From Petrolisthes cinctipes (taxonomy: Eukaryota > Arthropoda > Malacostraca > Decapoda > Porcellanidae), in contig JAWQEG010000369.1 in assembly GCA_033782935.1 (NCBI GenBank), forward strand, positions 191,501-255,500: DNA of 64,000 bases, written 5' to 3'. Position 1 is the stretch's first letter, and each line of letters starts with the position of its first letter. Under the pieces are notes generated by a model that worked only from the letters and a program-made list of their open reading frames with translations, had not been told where the DNA came from and made no database searches. Shown one piece after another: positions 28,131-43,600 of the stretch. The position numbers and the translations under genes were made by a program.

Positions 28131-31100
28131 TTGGCCCTGTATTTAAAAAAAAATCTAACACGGAGTAGGCATGTACAGATCGCTTCTGGGACCCAAAAAT
28201 ATCGAATTTTCGAGTGTTTTGAGCCTGAATTTGGGAAAAAAACGAGTACAGAAGATGCATACACATATTAACTTTGGGCACCTAAAATATCGATTTTAAG
28301 CATGTTTTGGGCCTGTATATTGAAAATACTCTAACACGGAGTAGGCATGTACAGATCGCTTCAGGGACCCAAAAATATCGAATTTTCGGGTATTTTGAGC
28401 CTGAATTTGAGATATAAACGGGTACAGAAGATGCATGCACATATCGACTTTGGGCACCTAAAATATCGATTTTTAGCATGATTTGGGCCCATACATTGAA
28501 AAAAATCTAGCACTTAGTAAGCATGTACAGATCGCTTCTGGGACCCAAAAATATCGAATTTTCGGGTGTTTTGAGCTTGAATTTGAGATATAAACGGGTA
28601 CAGAATATGCATGCACATATCGACTTTGGACACATTAAATATCGATTTTTAGCATGTTTTGAGCCTATATTTTGAAAACATTCTAGCACTGAGTAGGCAT
28701 GTACAAATCGCTTCTGGGACCCAAAAATGTTGATTTTTCGGGTATTTTGAGCCTGAATTTGAGATATAAACGGGTACTGAAGATTCATGCACATATCGAC
28801 TTTTTGCACCTAAAATATCGATTTTGATTATGTTTTGGGTCTGTATCTTGAAAACATTCTAGCAAGGAGTAGGCATGTACAGATCGCTTCTGTGACATAA
28901 AAATATCGAATTTTAGAGTGTTTTGAGCCTGAATTTGGGAAATAAACGGGTACAGAAGATGCATACACATATTAACTTTGGGCACCTAAAATTTCGATTT
29001 TAAGCATGTTTTCGGCCTGTATATTGAAAATACTCTAACACGGAGTAGGCATGTACAGATCGCTTCTGGGACCCAAAAATTTCGAATTTTAGGGTGTTTT
29101 GAGCCTGAATTTAGGAAATAAACGGGTACAGAAGATGCATACACATATTGACTTTGGGCACCTAAAATATTGATTTTCAGCATGTTTTGGGCCTGTATTT
29201 TAAACATATTCTAACTCAGAGTAGGCATGTACAGATCGCTTCTGGGACCCAAAAATATCGAATTTTAGAGTGTTTTTAACCTGAATTTGGGATATAAACG
29301 GATACAGAAGATGAATACACATATTGACTTTGGGCACCTATAATATCGATTTTTAGCATGTTTTGGGCCTGTATATTGAAAATATTCTAGCACTGAGTAG
29401 GCATGTACAGATCGCTTCCGGGACACAAAAATATCGAATTTTAGTGTGTTTTGAACCTGATTTTGGGATATAAACGGGTAAAGAAGATGCATGCACATAT
29501 CGACTTTGGGCACCTAAAATATAGATTTTTAGCATGTTTTGGGCCTGTATATTGAAAATACTCTAACACGGAGTAGGCATGTACAGATCGCTTCTGGGAC
29601 CCAAAAATATCGAATTTTCGGGTGTTTTGAGCCTGAATTTGAGATATTAACGGGTACAGAAGATGCATGCACATATCGACTTTGGACACCTAAAATATCG
29701 ATTTTTAGCATGTTTCGAGCCTATGTTTTGAAAAAATTCTAGCACTGAGTAGGCATGTACAGATCGCTTCTGGGACCCAAAAATGTTGAATTTTCGGGTA
29801 TTTTCAGCCTGAATTTGGGATATAAACGGATACAGAAGATGCATACACATATTGACTTTGTGCACCTAAAATATAGATTTTCAGCATGTTTTGGGCCTTT
29901 ATTTAAAAAAAAATCTAACACGGAGTAGGCATGTACAGATCGCTTCTGGGACCCAAAAATATCGAATTTTCGGGTGTTTTGAGCCTGAATTTGAGATATA
30001 AACGGGTACAGAAGATGAATGCACATATCGACTTTGGGCACCTAAAATGTCGATTTTTAGCATGTTTTGGGCCCATATCTTCAATATATTCTAGCACTGA
30101 GTAGGCATGTACAGATCGCTTCCGGGACACAAAAATATCGAATTTTAGTGTGTTTTGAACCTGATTTTGGGATATAAACGGGTAAAGAAGATGCATGCAC
30201 ATATCGACTTTGGGCACGTAAAATATCGATTTTTAGCATGTTTTGGGCCTGTATATTGAAAATACTCTAACACGGAGTAGGCATGTACAGATCGTTTCTG
30301 GGACCCAAAAATATCGAATTTTCGGGTGTTTTGAGCCTGAATTTGAGATATTAACGGGTACAGAAGATGCATGCACATATCGACTTTGGACACCTAAAAT
30401 ATCGATTTTTAGCATGTTTCGAGCCTATGTTTTGAAAAAATTCTAGCACTGAGTAGGCATGTACAGATCGCTTCTGGGACCCAAAAATGTTGAATTTTCG
30501 GGTATTTTCAGCCTGAATTTGGGATATAAACGGATACAGAAGATGCATACACATATTGACTTTGTGCACCTAAAATATAGATTTTCAGCATGTTTTGGGC
30601 CTTTATTTAAAAAAAAATCTAACACGGAGTAGGCATGTACAGATCGCTTCTGGGACCCAAAAATATCGAATTTTCGGGTGTTTTGAGCCTGAATTTGAGA
30701 TATAAACGGGTACAGAATATGCATGCACATATCGACTTTGGACACATTAAATATCGATTTTTAGCATGTTTTGAGCCTATATTTTGAAAACATTCTAGCA
30801 CTGAGTAGGCATGAACAGATCGCTTCTGGGACCCAAAAATGTTGATTTTTCGGGTATTTTGAGCCTGAATTTGAGATATAAACGGGTATTGAAGATCCAT
30901 GCACATATCGACTTTTTGGACCTAAAATATCGATTTTGATTATGTTTTGGGTCTGTATCTTGAAAACATTCTAGCAAGGAGTAGGCATGCACAGATCGCT
31001 TCTGTGACATAAAAATATCGAATTTTCGAGTGTTTTGAGCCTGAATTTGGGAAATAAACGGGTACAGAAGATGCATACACATATTAACTTTGGGCACCTA

Positions 31101-33816
31101 AAATTTCGATTTTAAGCATGTTTTCGGCCTGTATATTGAAAATACTCTAACACGGAGTAGGCATGTACAGATCGCTTCTGGTACACAAAAATATCGAATT
31201 TTCGGGTGTTTTGAGCCTGAATTTGGGAAATAAACGGGTACAGAAGATGCATACACATATTGAATTTGGGCACCTAAAATATTGATTTTCAGCATGTTTT
31301 GTTCCTGTATTTTAAACATATTCTAACACAGAGTAGGCATGTACAGATAGCTTCTGGGACCCAAAAATATCGAATTTTAGAGTGTTTTTAACCTGAATTT
31401 GGGATATAAACGGATACAGAAGATGAATACACATATTGACTTTGGGCACCTATAATATCGATTTTTAGCATGTTTTGGGCCTGTATATTGAAAATACTCT
31501 AACACGGAGTAGGCATGTACAGATCGCTTCTGGGAACCAAAAATATCGAATTTTCGGGTGTATTGAGCCTGAATTTGAGATATAAACGGGTACAGAAGAT
31601 GCATGCACATATCGACTTTAGGCACTTAAAATATCGATTTTTGCCCTGTTTTGGGCCCATATCTTGATAATATTCTAGCACTGAGTAGACATGTACAGAT
31701 CACTTCTGGGACCCAAAAATATCGAATTTTCGGGTGTTTTCAGCCTGAATTTGGGATATAAACGGATACAGAAGATGCATACACATATTGACTTTGTGCA
31801 CCTAAAATATAGATTTTCAGCATGTTTTGGCCCTGTATTTAAAAAAAAATCTAACACGGAGTAGGCATGTACAGATCGCTTCTGGGACCCAAAAATATCG
31901 AATTTTCGAGTGTTTTGAGCCTGAATTTGGGAAATAAACGAGTACAGAAGATGCATACACATATGAAATTTGGGCACCTAAAATATCGATTTTAAGCATG
32001 TTTTGGGCCTGTATATTGAAAATACTCTAACACGGAGTAGGCATGTACAGATCGCTTCAGGGACCCAAAAATATCGAATTTTCGGGTATTTTGAGCCTGA
32101 ATTTGAGATATAAACGGGTACAGAAGATGCATGCACATATCGACTTTGGGCACCTAAAATATCGATTTTTAGCATGATTTGGGCCCATACATTGAAAAAA
32201 ATCTAGCACTTAGTAAGCATGTACAGATCGCTTCTGGGACCCAAAAATATCGAATTTTCGGGTGTTTTGAGCTTGAATTTGAGATATAAACGGGTACAGA
32301 ATATGCATGCACATATCGACTTTGGACACATTAAATATCGATTTTTAGCATGTTTTGAGCCTATATTTTGAAAACATTCTAGCACTGAGTAGGCATGTAC
32401 AAATCGCTTCTGGGACCCAAAAATGTTGATTTTTCGGGTATTTTGAGCCTGAATTTGAGATATATACGGGTACTGAAGATCCATGCACATATCGACTTTT
32501 TGCACCTAAAATATCGATTTTGATTATGTTTTGGGTCTGTATCTTGAAAACATTCTAGCAAGGAGTAGGCATGTACAGATCGCTTCTGTGACATAAAAAT
32601 ATCGAATTTTCGAGTGTTTTGAGCCTGAATTTGGGAAATAAACGGGTACAGAAGATGCATACACATATTAACTTTGGGCACCTAAAATTTCGATTTTAAG
32701 CATGTTTTCGGCCTGTATATTGAAAATACTCTAACACGGAGTAGGCATGTACAGATCGCTTCTGGGACCCAAAAATTTCGAATTTTAGGGTGTTTTGAGC
32801 CTGAATTTAGGAAATAAACGGGTACAGAAGATGCATACACATATTGACTTTGGGCACCTAAAATATTGATTTTCAGCATGTTTTGGGCCTGTATTTTAAA
32901 CATATTCTAACTCAGAGTAGGCATGTACAGATCGCTTCTGGGACCCAAAAATATCGAATTTTAGAGTGTTTTTAACCTGAATTTGGGATATAAACGGATA
33001 CAGAAGATGAATACACATATTGACTTTGGGCACCTATAATATCGATTTTTAGCATGTTTTGGGCCTGTATATTGAAAATATTCTAGCACTGAGTAGGCAT
33101 GTACAGATCGCTTCCGGGACACAAAAATATCGAATTTTAGTGTGTTTTGAACCTGATTTTGGGATATAAACGGGTAAAGAAGATGCATGCACATATCGAC
33201 TTTGGGCACCTAAAATATCGATTTTTAGCATGTTTTGGGCCTGTATATTGAAAATACTCTAACACGGAGTAGGCATGTACAGATCGCTTCTGGGACCCAA
33301 AAATATCGAATTTTCGGGTGTTTTGAGCCTGAATTTGAGATATTAACGGGTACAGAAGATGCATGCACATATCGAGTTTGGACACCTAAAATATCGATTT
33401 TTAGCATGTTTCGAGCCTATGTTTTGAAAAAATTCTAGCACTGAGTAGGCATGTACAGATCGCTTCTGGGACCCAAAAATGTTGAATTTTCGGGTATTTT
33501 CAGTCTGAATTTGGGATATAAACGGATACAGAAGATGCATACACATATTGACTTTGTGCACCTAAAATATAGATTTTCAGCATGTTTTGGGCCTTTATTT
33601 AAAAAAAAATCTAACACGGAGTAGGCATGTACAGATCGCTTCTGGGACCCAAAAATATCGAATTTTCGGGTGTTTTGAGCCTGAATTTGAGATATAAACG
33701 GGTACAGAAGATGAATGCACATATCGACTTTGGGCACCTAAAATGTCGATTTTTAGCATGTTTTGGGCCCATATCTTCAATATATTCTAGCACTGAGTAG
33801 GCATGTACAGATCGCT
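26996..33816. repeat. 3696-bp (21-monomer) tandem duplication within block B
   Basis: The segment from about 26996 to 30691 is followed by a second copy at 30692 to about 33816, offset 3696 bp = 21 x 176. Shared rare variants include GCATGAACAG, GGTATTGAAGATCC, GCATGCACAGATCG, AGATAGCTTCTGG and the GCCCTGTTTTGGGCCC linker. The 704-bp duplication sits only in the first copy, so it postdates the 3696-bp event or was lost from the second. The second copy stops where GCTTCTGGGACCC replaces GCTTCCGGGACAC at about 33817. Confidence 0.8.
29386..30717. repeat. 704-bp (4-monomer) tandem duplication within block B
   Basis: Bases from about 29386 to 30089 recur at 30090-30717 with a 704-bp offset, exactly four monomers. 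The pair begins at a shared GATCGCTTCCGGGACAC monomer and shares ATATTAACGGG, TGTTTCGAGCC and GTATTTTCAGCC variants. Only scattered single-base differences are visible (for example ATAGATT versus ATCGATT near 29522/30226). The second copy ends inside the monomer that carries ACAGAATATGC at 30712, where the sequence passes into the next anchor unit. Confidence 0.82.
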
Positions 33817-36800
33817 TCTGGGACCCAAAAATATCGAATTTTCGGGTGTTTTGAGCCTTAATTTGGGAAATAAACGAGTACAGAAGATGCATACACATAT
33901 TGACTTTGGGCACCTAAAATATCGATTTTCAGCATGTTTTGTTCCTTTATATTGAAAATACTTTAACACGGAGTAGGCATGTACAGATCACTTCTGGGAC
34001 CCAAAAATATCGAATTTTCGGGTGTTTTGAGCCTGAATTTGGGAAATAAACGGGTACAGAAGATGCATACACATATTAACTTTGGGCACCTAAAATTTCG
34101 ATTTTAAGCATGTTTTCGGCCTGTATATTGAAAATACTCTAACACGGAGTAGGCATGTACAGATCGCTTCTGGGACCCAAAAATATCGAATTTTAGGGTG
34201 TTTTGAGCCTGAATTTGGGAAATAAACGGGTACAGAAGATGCATACACATATTGACTTTGGGCACCTAAAATATTGATTTTCAGCATGTTTTGGGCCTGT
34301 ATTTTAAACATATTCTAACACAGAGTAGGCATGTACAGATCGCTTCTGGGACCCAAAAATATCGAATTTTAGAGTGTTTTTAACCTGAATTTGGGATATA
34401 AACGGATACAGAAGATGAATACACATATTGACTTTGGGCACCTATAATATCGATTTTTAGCATGTTTTGGGCCTGTATATTGAAAATATTCTAACACGGA
34501 GTAGGCATGTACAAATCGCTTCTGGGACCCAAAAATATCGAATTTTCGGGTGTTCTGAGCCTGAATTTGAGATATAAACGGGTACAGAAGATGCATGCAC
34601 ATATCGACTTTGGGCACCCAAAATATCGATTTTTAGCAGGTTTTGGGCCTATATTTGGAAAATATTCTAGCACTGAGTAGGCATGTACAGATCGCTTCCG
34701 GGACACAAAAATATCGAATTTTAGTGTGTTTTGAACCTGATTTTGGGATATAAACGGGTAAAGAAGATGCATGCACATATAGACTTTGGGCACCTAAAAT
34801 ATCGATTTTTAGCAGGTTTTGGGCCCATATTTTGAAAATTTTCTAGCACTGAGTAGGCATGTACAGATCGCTTCTGGGACCCAAAAATATAGAATTTTCG
34901 GGTGTTTAGAGCCTGAATTTTATATATAAACGGGTACAGAAGATGCATGCACATATCGACATTGAACACCTAAAATATCGATTTTTAGCATGTTTTGAGC
35001 CTATATTTTGAAAACATTCTAGCACTGATTAGGCATGTACAGATCGCTTCTTGTACCCAAAAATGTTGAATTCTCGGATATTTTTAGCCTGAATTTGAGA
35101 TATAAACGGGTACTGAAGATGCATGCACATATCGACTTTTTGCACCTAAAATATCGATTTTGATTATGTTTTGGGTCTGTATCTTGAAAACATTCTAGCA
35201 AGGAGTAGGCATGTACAGATCGCTTCTGGGACCCAAAAATATCGAATTTTCGGGTGTTCTGAACCTGAATTTGAGATATAAACGGGTACAGAAGATGCAT
35301 GCACATATCGACTTTGGGCACCTAAAATATTGATTTTCAGCATGTTTTGGGCCTGTATTTTGAAAATACTCTAACACGGAGTAGGCATGTACAGATTGCT
35401 TCTGGTACACAAAAATATCGAATTTTCGAGTGTTTTGAGCCTGAATTTGGGAAATAAACGAGTACAGAAGATGCATACACATATTAACTTTGGGCACCTA
35501 AAATATCGATTTTAAGCATGTTTTGGGCCTGTATATTGAAAATACTCTAACACGGAGTAGGCATGTACAGATCGCTTCTGGGACCCAAAAAATCGAATTT
35601 TCGGGTATTTTGAGCCTGAATTTGAGATATAAACGGATACAGAAGATGCATGCACATATCGACTTGGGACACCTAAAATATCGATTTTTAGCATGTTTCG
35701 AGCCTATATTTTGAAAACATTCTAGCACTGAGTAGGCATGTACAGATCGCTTCTGGGACCCAAAAATGTTGAATTTTCGGGTGTTTTCAGCCTGAATTTG
35801 GGATATAAACGGATACAGAAGATGCATACACATATTGACTTTGTGCACCTAAAATATAGATTTTCAGCACGTTTTGGGCCTGTATTTAAAATAAAATCTA
35901 ACACGGAGTAGGCATGTACAGATCGCTTCTGGGACCCAAAAATATCGAATTTTCGAGTGTTTTGAGCCTGAATTTGGGAAATAAACGAGTACAGAAGATG
36001 CATACACATATTAACTTTGGGCACCTAAAATATCGATTTTTAGCGTGATTTGGGCCCATACATTGAAAAAAATCTAGCACTTAGTAAGCATGTACAGATC
36101 GCTTCTGGGACCCAAAAATATCGAATTTTCGGGTGTTTTGAGCTTGAATTTGAGATATAAACGGGTACAGAATATGCATGCACATATCGACTTTTGACAC
36201 ATTAAATATCGATTTTTAGCATGTTTTGAGCCTATATTTTGAAAACATTCTAGCACTGAGTAGGCATGAACAGATCGCTTCTGGGACCCAAAAATGTTGA
36301 TTTTTCGGGTATTTTGAGCCTGAATTTGAGATATAAACGGGTATTGAAGATACATGCACATATCGACTTTTTGGACCTAAAATATCGATTTTGATTATGT
36401 TTTGAGTCTGTATCTTGAAAACATTCTAGCAAGGAGTAGGCATGCACAGATCGCTTCTGTGACATAAAAATATCGAATTTTCGAGTGTTTTGAGCCTGAA
36501 TTTGGGAAATAAACGGGTACAGAAGATGCATACACATATTAACTTTGGGCACCTAAAAATTCGATTTTAAGCATGTTTTCGGCCTGTATATTGAAAATAC
36601 TCTAACACGGAGTAGGCATGTACAGATCGCTTCTGGTACACAAAAATATCGAATTTTCGGGTGTTTTGAGCCTGAATCTGGGAAATAAACGGGTACAGAA
36701 GATGCATACACATATTGAATTTGGGCACCTAAAATATTGATTTTCAGCATGTTTTGTTCCTGTATTTTAAACATATTCTAACACAGAGTAGGCATGTACA

Positions 36801-39800
36801 GATAGCTTCTGGGACCCAAAAATATCGAATTTTAGAGTGTTTTTAACCTGAATTTGGGATATAAACGGATACAGAAGATGAATACACATATTGACTTTGG
36901 GCACCTATAATATCGATTTTTGCCCTGTTTTGGGCCCATATCTTGATAATATTCTAGCACTGAGTAGACATGTACAGATCACTTCTGGGACCCAAAAATA
37001 TCGAATTTTCGGGTGTTTTCAGCCTGAATTTGGGATATAAACGGATACAGAAGATGCATACACATATTGACTTTGTGCACCTAAAATATAGATTTTCAGC
37101 ATGTTTTGGCCCTGTATTTAAAAAAAAATCTAACACGGAGTAGGCATGTACAGATCGCTTCTGGGACCCAAAAATATCGAATTTTCGAGTGTTTTGAGCC
37201 TGAATTTGGGAAATAAACGAGTACAGAAGATGCATACACATATTAACTTTGGGCACCTAAAATATCGATTTTAAGCATGTTTTGGGCCTGTATATTGAAA
37301 ATACTCTAACACGGAGTAGGCATGTACAGATCGCTTCAGGGACCCAAAAATATCGAATTTTCGGGTATTTTGAGCCTGAATTTGAGATATAAACGGGTAC
37401 AGAAGATGCATGCACATATCGACTTTGGGCACCTAAAATATCGATTTTTAGCATGATTTGGGCCCATACATTGAAAAAAATCTAGCACTTAGTAAGCATG
37501 TACAGATCGCTTCTGGGACCCAAAAATATCGAATTTTCGGGTGTTTTGAGCTTGAATTTGAGATATAAACGGGTACAGAATATGCATGCACATATCGACT
37601 TTGGACACATTAAATATCGATTTTTAGCATGTTTTGAGCCTATATTTTGAAAACATTCTAGCACTGAGTAGGCATGTACAAATCGCTTCTGGGACCCAAA
37701 AATATTGATTTTTCGGGTATTTTGAGCCTGAATTTAAGATATAAACGGGTACAGAAGATCCATGCACATATCGACTTTTTGCACCTAAAATATCGATTTT
37801 GATTATGTTTTGGGTCTGTATCTTGAAAACATTCTAGCAAGGAGTAGGCATGTACAGATCGCTTCTGTGACATAAAAATATCGAATTTTCGAGTGTTTTG
37901 AGCCTGAATTTGGGAAATAAACGGGTACAGAAGATGCATACACATATTAACTTTGGGCACCTAAAATTTCGATTTTAAGCATGTTTTCGGCCTGTATATT
38001 GAAAATACTCTAACACGGAGTAGGCATGTACAGATCGCTTCTGGGACCCAAAAATTTCGAATTTTAGGGTGTTTTGAGCCTGAATTTAGGAAATAAACGG
38101 GTACAGAAGATGCATACACATATTGACTTTGGGCACCTAAAATATTGATTTTCAGCATGTTTTGGGCCTGTATTTTAAACATATTCTAACTCAGAGTAGG
38201 CATGTACAGATCGCTTCTGGGACCCAAAAATATCGAATTTTAGAGTGTTTTTAACCTGAATTTGGGATATAAACGGATACAGAAGATGAATACACATATT
38301 GACTTTGGGCACCTATAATATCGATTTTTAGCATGTTTTGGGCCTGTATATTGAAAATATTCTAGCACTGAGTAGGCATGTACAGATCGCTTCCGGGACA
38401 CAAAAATATCGAATTTTAGTGTGTTTTGAACCTGATTTTGGGATATAAACGGGTAAAGAAGATGCATGCACATATCGACTTTGGGCACCTAAAATATCGA
38501 TTTTTAGCATGTTTTGGGCCTGTATATTGAAAATACTCTAACACGGAGTAGGCATGTACAGATCGCTTCTGGGACCCAAAAATATCGAATTTTCGGGTGT
38601 TTTGAGCCTGAATTTGAGATATTAACGGGTACAGAAGATGCATGCACATATCGACTTTGGACACCTAAAATATCGATTTTTAGCATGTTTCGAGCCTATG
38701 TTTTGAAAAAATTCTAGCACTGAGTAGGCATGTACATATCGCTTCTGGGACCCAAAAATGTTGAATTTTCGGGTATTTTCAGCCTGAATTTGGGATATAA
38801 ACGGATACAGAAGATGCATACACATATTGACTTTGTGCACCTAAAATATAGATTTTCAGCATGTTGTGGGCCTTTATTTAAAAAAAAATCTAACACGGAG
38901 TAGGCATGTACAGATCGCTTCTGGGACCCAAAAATATCGAATTTTCGGGTGTTTTGAGCCTGAATTTGAGATATAAACGGGTACAGAAGATGAATGCACA
39001 TATCGACATTGGGCACCTAAAATGTCGATTTTTAGCATGTTTTGGGCCCATATCTTCAATATATTCTAGCACTGAGTAGGCATGTACAGATCGCTTCTGG
39101 GACCCAAAAATATCGAATTTTCGGGTGTTTTGAGCCTTAATTTGGGAAATAAACGGGTACAGAAGATGCATACACATATTGACTTTGGGCACCTAAAATA
39201 TCGATTTTCAGCATGTTTTGTGCCTTTATATTGAAAATACTTTAACACGGAGTAGGCATGTACAGATCACTTCTGGGACCCAAAAATATCGAATTTTCGG
39301 GTGTTTTGAGACTGAATTTGGGAAATAAACGGGTACAGAAGATGCATACACATATTAACTTTGGGCACCTAAAATTTCGATTTTAAGCATGTTTTCGGCC
39401 TGTATATTGAAAATACTCTAACACGGAGTAGGCATGTACAGATCGCTTCTGGGACCCAAAAATATCGAATTTTAGGGTGTTTTGAGCCTGAATTTGGGAA
39501 ATAAACGGGTACAGAAGATGCAGACACATATTGACTTTGGGCACCTAAAATATTGATTTTCAGCATGTTTTGGGCCTGTATTTTAAACATATTCTAACAC
39601 AGAGTAGGCATGTACAGATCGCTTCTGGGACCCAAAAATATCGAATTTTAGAGTGTTTTTAACCTGAATTTGGGATATAAACGGATACAGAAGATGAATA
39701 CACATATTGACTTTGGGCACCTATAATATCGATTTTTAGCATGTTTTGGGCCTGTATATTGAAAATATTCTAACACGGAGTAGGCATGTACAAATCGCTT

Positions 39801-40670
39801 CTGGGACCCAAAAATATCGAATTTTCGGGTGTTCTGAGCCTGAATTTGAGATATAAACGGGTACAGAAGATGCATGCACATATCGACTTTGTGCACCCAA
39901 AATATCGATTTTTAGCAGGTTTTGGGCCTATATTTGGAAAATATTCTAGCACTGAGTAGGCATGTACAGATCGCTTCCGGGACACAAAAATATCGAATTT
40001 TAGTGTGTTTTGAACCTGATTTTGGGATATAAACGGGTAAAGAAGATGCATGCACATATAGACTTTGGGCACCTAAAATATCGATTTTTAGCAGGTTTTG
40101 GGCCCATATTTTGAAAATTTTCTAGCACTGAGTAGGCATGTACAGATCGCTTCTGGGACCCAAAAATATCGAATTTTCGGGTGTTTAGAGCCTGAATTTT
40201 ATATATAAACGGGTACAGAAGATGCATGCACATATCGACATTGAACACCTAAAATATCGATTTTTAGCATGTTTTGAGCCTATATTTTGAAAACATTCTA
40301 GCACTGATTAGGCATGTACAGATCGCTTCTGGGACCCAAAAATGTTGAATTTTCGGATATTTTGAGCCTGAATTTGAGATATAAACGGGTACTGAAGATG
40401 CATGCACATATCGACTTTTTGCACCTAAAATATCGATTTTGATTATGTTTTGGGTCTGTATCTTGAAAACATTCTAGCAAGGAGTAGGCATGTACAGATC
40501 GCTTCTGGGACCCAAAAATATCGAATTTTCGGGTGTTCTGAACCTGAATTTGAGATATAAACGGGTACAGAATATGCATGCACATATCGACTTTGGGCAC
40601 CTAAAATATTGATTTTCAGCATGTTTTGGGCCTGTATTTTTGAAAATACTCTAACACGGAGTAGGCATGT
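31640..40670. repeat. 5279-bp-offset duplication within block B (30 monomers)
   Basis: Bases of about 31640-35390 correspond to about 36919-40670 at a constant offset of 5279 bp (30 x 176 minus 1). The matched 3.75 kb includes the same series of A-run, TTCCGGGACAC, ATATTAACGGG and AATTTTATATATAAACG monomers. The left copy ends where it joins the segment shared at 9151 bp with 26.2-27.8 kb, so the region between the two matched stretches has a different origin. This creates a nested mosaic. Confidence 0.78.
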
Positions 40671-43600
40671 ACAGATCGCTTCTGGGACCCAAAAATATCG
40701 AATTTTCGAGTGTTTTGAGCCTGAATTTGGGAAATAAACGGGTACAGAAGATGCATGCACATATTAACTTTGGGCACCTAAAATATCGATTTTAAGCATG
40801 TTTTGAGCCTATATTTTGAAAACATTCTAGCACTGAGTAGGCATGTACAGATCGCTTCTGGGACCCAAAAATGTTGAATTTTCGGGTATTTTGAGCCTGA
40901 ATTTGAGATATAAACGGGTACTGAAGATCCATGCACATATCGACTTTTTGCACCTAAAATATCGATTTTGATTATGTTTTGGGTCTGTATCTTGAAAACA
41001 TTCTAGCAAGGAGTAGGCATGTACAGATCGCTTCTGTGACATAAAAATATCGAATTTTCGAGTGTTTTGAGCCAGAATTTGGGAAATAAACAGGTACAGA
41101 AGATGCATACACATATTAACTTTGGGCACCTAAAATTTCGATTTTAAGCATGTTTTCGGCCTGTATATTGAAAATACTCTAACACGGAGTAGGCATGTAC
41201 AGATCGCTTCTGGGACCCAAAAATATTGAATTTTCGGGTGTTTTGAGCCTGAATTTGGGAAATAAACGGGTACAGAAGATGCATACACATATTGACTTTG
41301 GGCACCTAAAATATTGATTTTCAGCATGTTTTGGGCCTGTATTTTAAACATATTCTAACACAGAGTAGGCATGTACAGATCGCTTCTGGGACCCAAAAAT
41401 ATCGAATTTTAGAGTGTTTTTAACCTGAATTTGGGATATAAACGGATACAGAAGATGAATACACATATTGACTTTGGGCACCTATAATATCGATTTTTAG
41501 CATGTTTTGGGCCTGTATATTGAAAAATTTCTAGCACTGAGTAGGCATGTACAGATCGCTTCTGGGACCCAAAAATATCGTATTTTCGGGTGTTTAGAGC
41601 CTGAATTTGAGATATAAACGGGTACAGAAGATGCATGCACATATCGACATTGGACACCTAAAATATCGATTTTTAGCATGTTTTGAGCCTATATTTTGAA
41701 AACATTCTAGCACTGATTAGGCATGTACAGATCGCTTCTTGTACCCAAAAATGTTGAATTTTCGGATATTTTGAGCCTGAATTTGAGATATAAACGGGTA
41801 CTGAAGATGCATGCACATATCGACTTTTTGCACCGAAAATATCGATTTTGATTATGTTTTGGGTCTGTATCTTGAAAACATTCTAGCAAGGAGTAGGCAT
41901 GTACAGATCGCTTCTGTGACCCAAAAATATCGAATTTTCGAGTGTTTCAAACCTGAATTTGGGATATAAACGGGTACAGAAAATGCATGCACATATCGAA
42001 TTTGGGCACCCAAAATATCGATTTTGAGCATGTTTTGGGCCTGTATTTTGAAAATACTCTAACACGGAGTAGGCATGTACAGATTGCTTCTGGTACACAA
42101 AAATATCGAATTTTCGAGTGTTTTGAGCCTGAATTTGGGAAATAAACGAGTACAGAAGATGCATACCCATATTAACTTTGTGCACCTAAAATATAGATTT
42201 TCAGCACGTTTTGGGCCTGTATTTAAAATAAAATCTAACACGGAGTAGGCATGTACAGATCGCTTCTGGGACCCAAAAAATCGAATTTTCGGGTATTTTG
42301 AGCCTGAATTTGAGATATAAACGGGTACAGAAGATGCATGCACATATCGACTTTGGACACCTAAAATATCGATTTTTAGCATGTTTCGAGCCTATATTTT
42401 GAAAACATTCTAGCACTGAGTAGGCATGTACAGATCGCTTCTGGGACCCAAAAATGTTGAATTTTCGGGTGTTTTCAGTCTGAATTTGGGATATAAACGG
42501 ATACAGAAGATGCATACACATATTGACTTTGTGCACCTAAAATATAGATTTTCAGCACGTTTTGGGACTGTATTTAAAATAAAATCTAACACGGAGTAGG
42601 CATGTACAGATCGCTTCTGGGAACCAAAAATATCGAATTTTCGAGTGTTTTGAGCCTGAATTTGGGAAATAAACGAGTACAGAAGATGCATACACATATT
42701 AACTTTGGGCACCTGAAATATCGATTTTTAGCATGATTTGGGCCCATACATTGAAAAAAATCTAGCACTTAGTAAGAATGTACAGATCGCTTCTGGGACC
42801 CAAAAATATCGAATTTTCGGGTGTTTTGAGCTTGAATTTGAGATATAAACGGGTACAGAATATGCATGCACATATCGACTTTGGACACATTAAATATTGA
42901 TTTTTAGCATGTTTTGAGCCTATATTTTGAAAACATTCTAGCACTGAGTAGGCATGAACAGATCGCTTCTGGGACCCAAAAATGTTGATTTTTCGGGTAT
43001 TTTGAGCCTGAATTTGAGATATAAACGGGTATTGAAGATCCATGCACATATCGACTTTTTGGACCTAAAATATCGATTTTGATTATGTTTTGGGTCTGTA
43101 TCTTGAAAACATTCTAGCAAGGAGTAGGCATGCACAGATCGCTTCTGTGACATAAAAATATCGAATTTTCGAGTGTTTTGAGCCTGAATTTGGGAAATAA
43201 ACGGGTACAGAAGATGCATTCACATATTAACTTTGGGCACCTAAAAATTCGATTTTAAGCATGTTTTCGGCCTGTATATTGAAAATACTCTAACACGGAG
43301 TAGGCATGTACAGATCGCTTCTGGTACACAAAAATATCGAATTTTAGGGTGTTTTGAGCCTGAATTTGGGAAATAAACGGGTACAGAAGATGCATACACA
43401 TATTGAATTTGGGCACCTAAAATATTGATTTTCAGCATGTTTTGTTCCTGTATTTTAAACATATTCTAACACAGAGTAGGCATGTACAGATAGCTTCTGG
43501 GACCCAAAAATATCGAATTTTAGAGTGTTTTTAACCTGAATTTGGGATATAAACGGATACAGAAGATGAATACACATATTGACTTTGGGCACCTATAATA

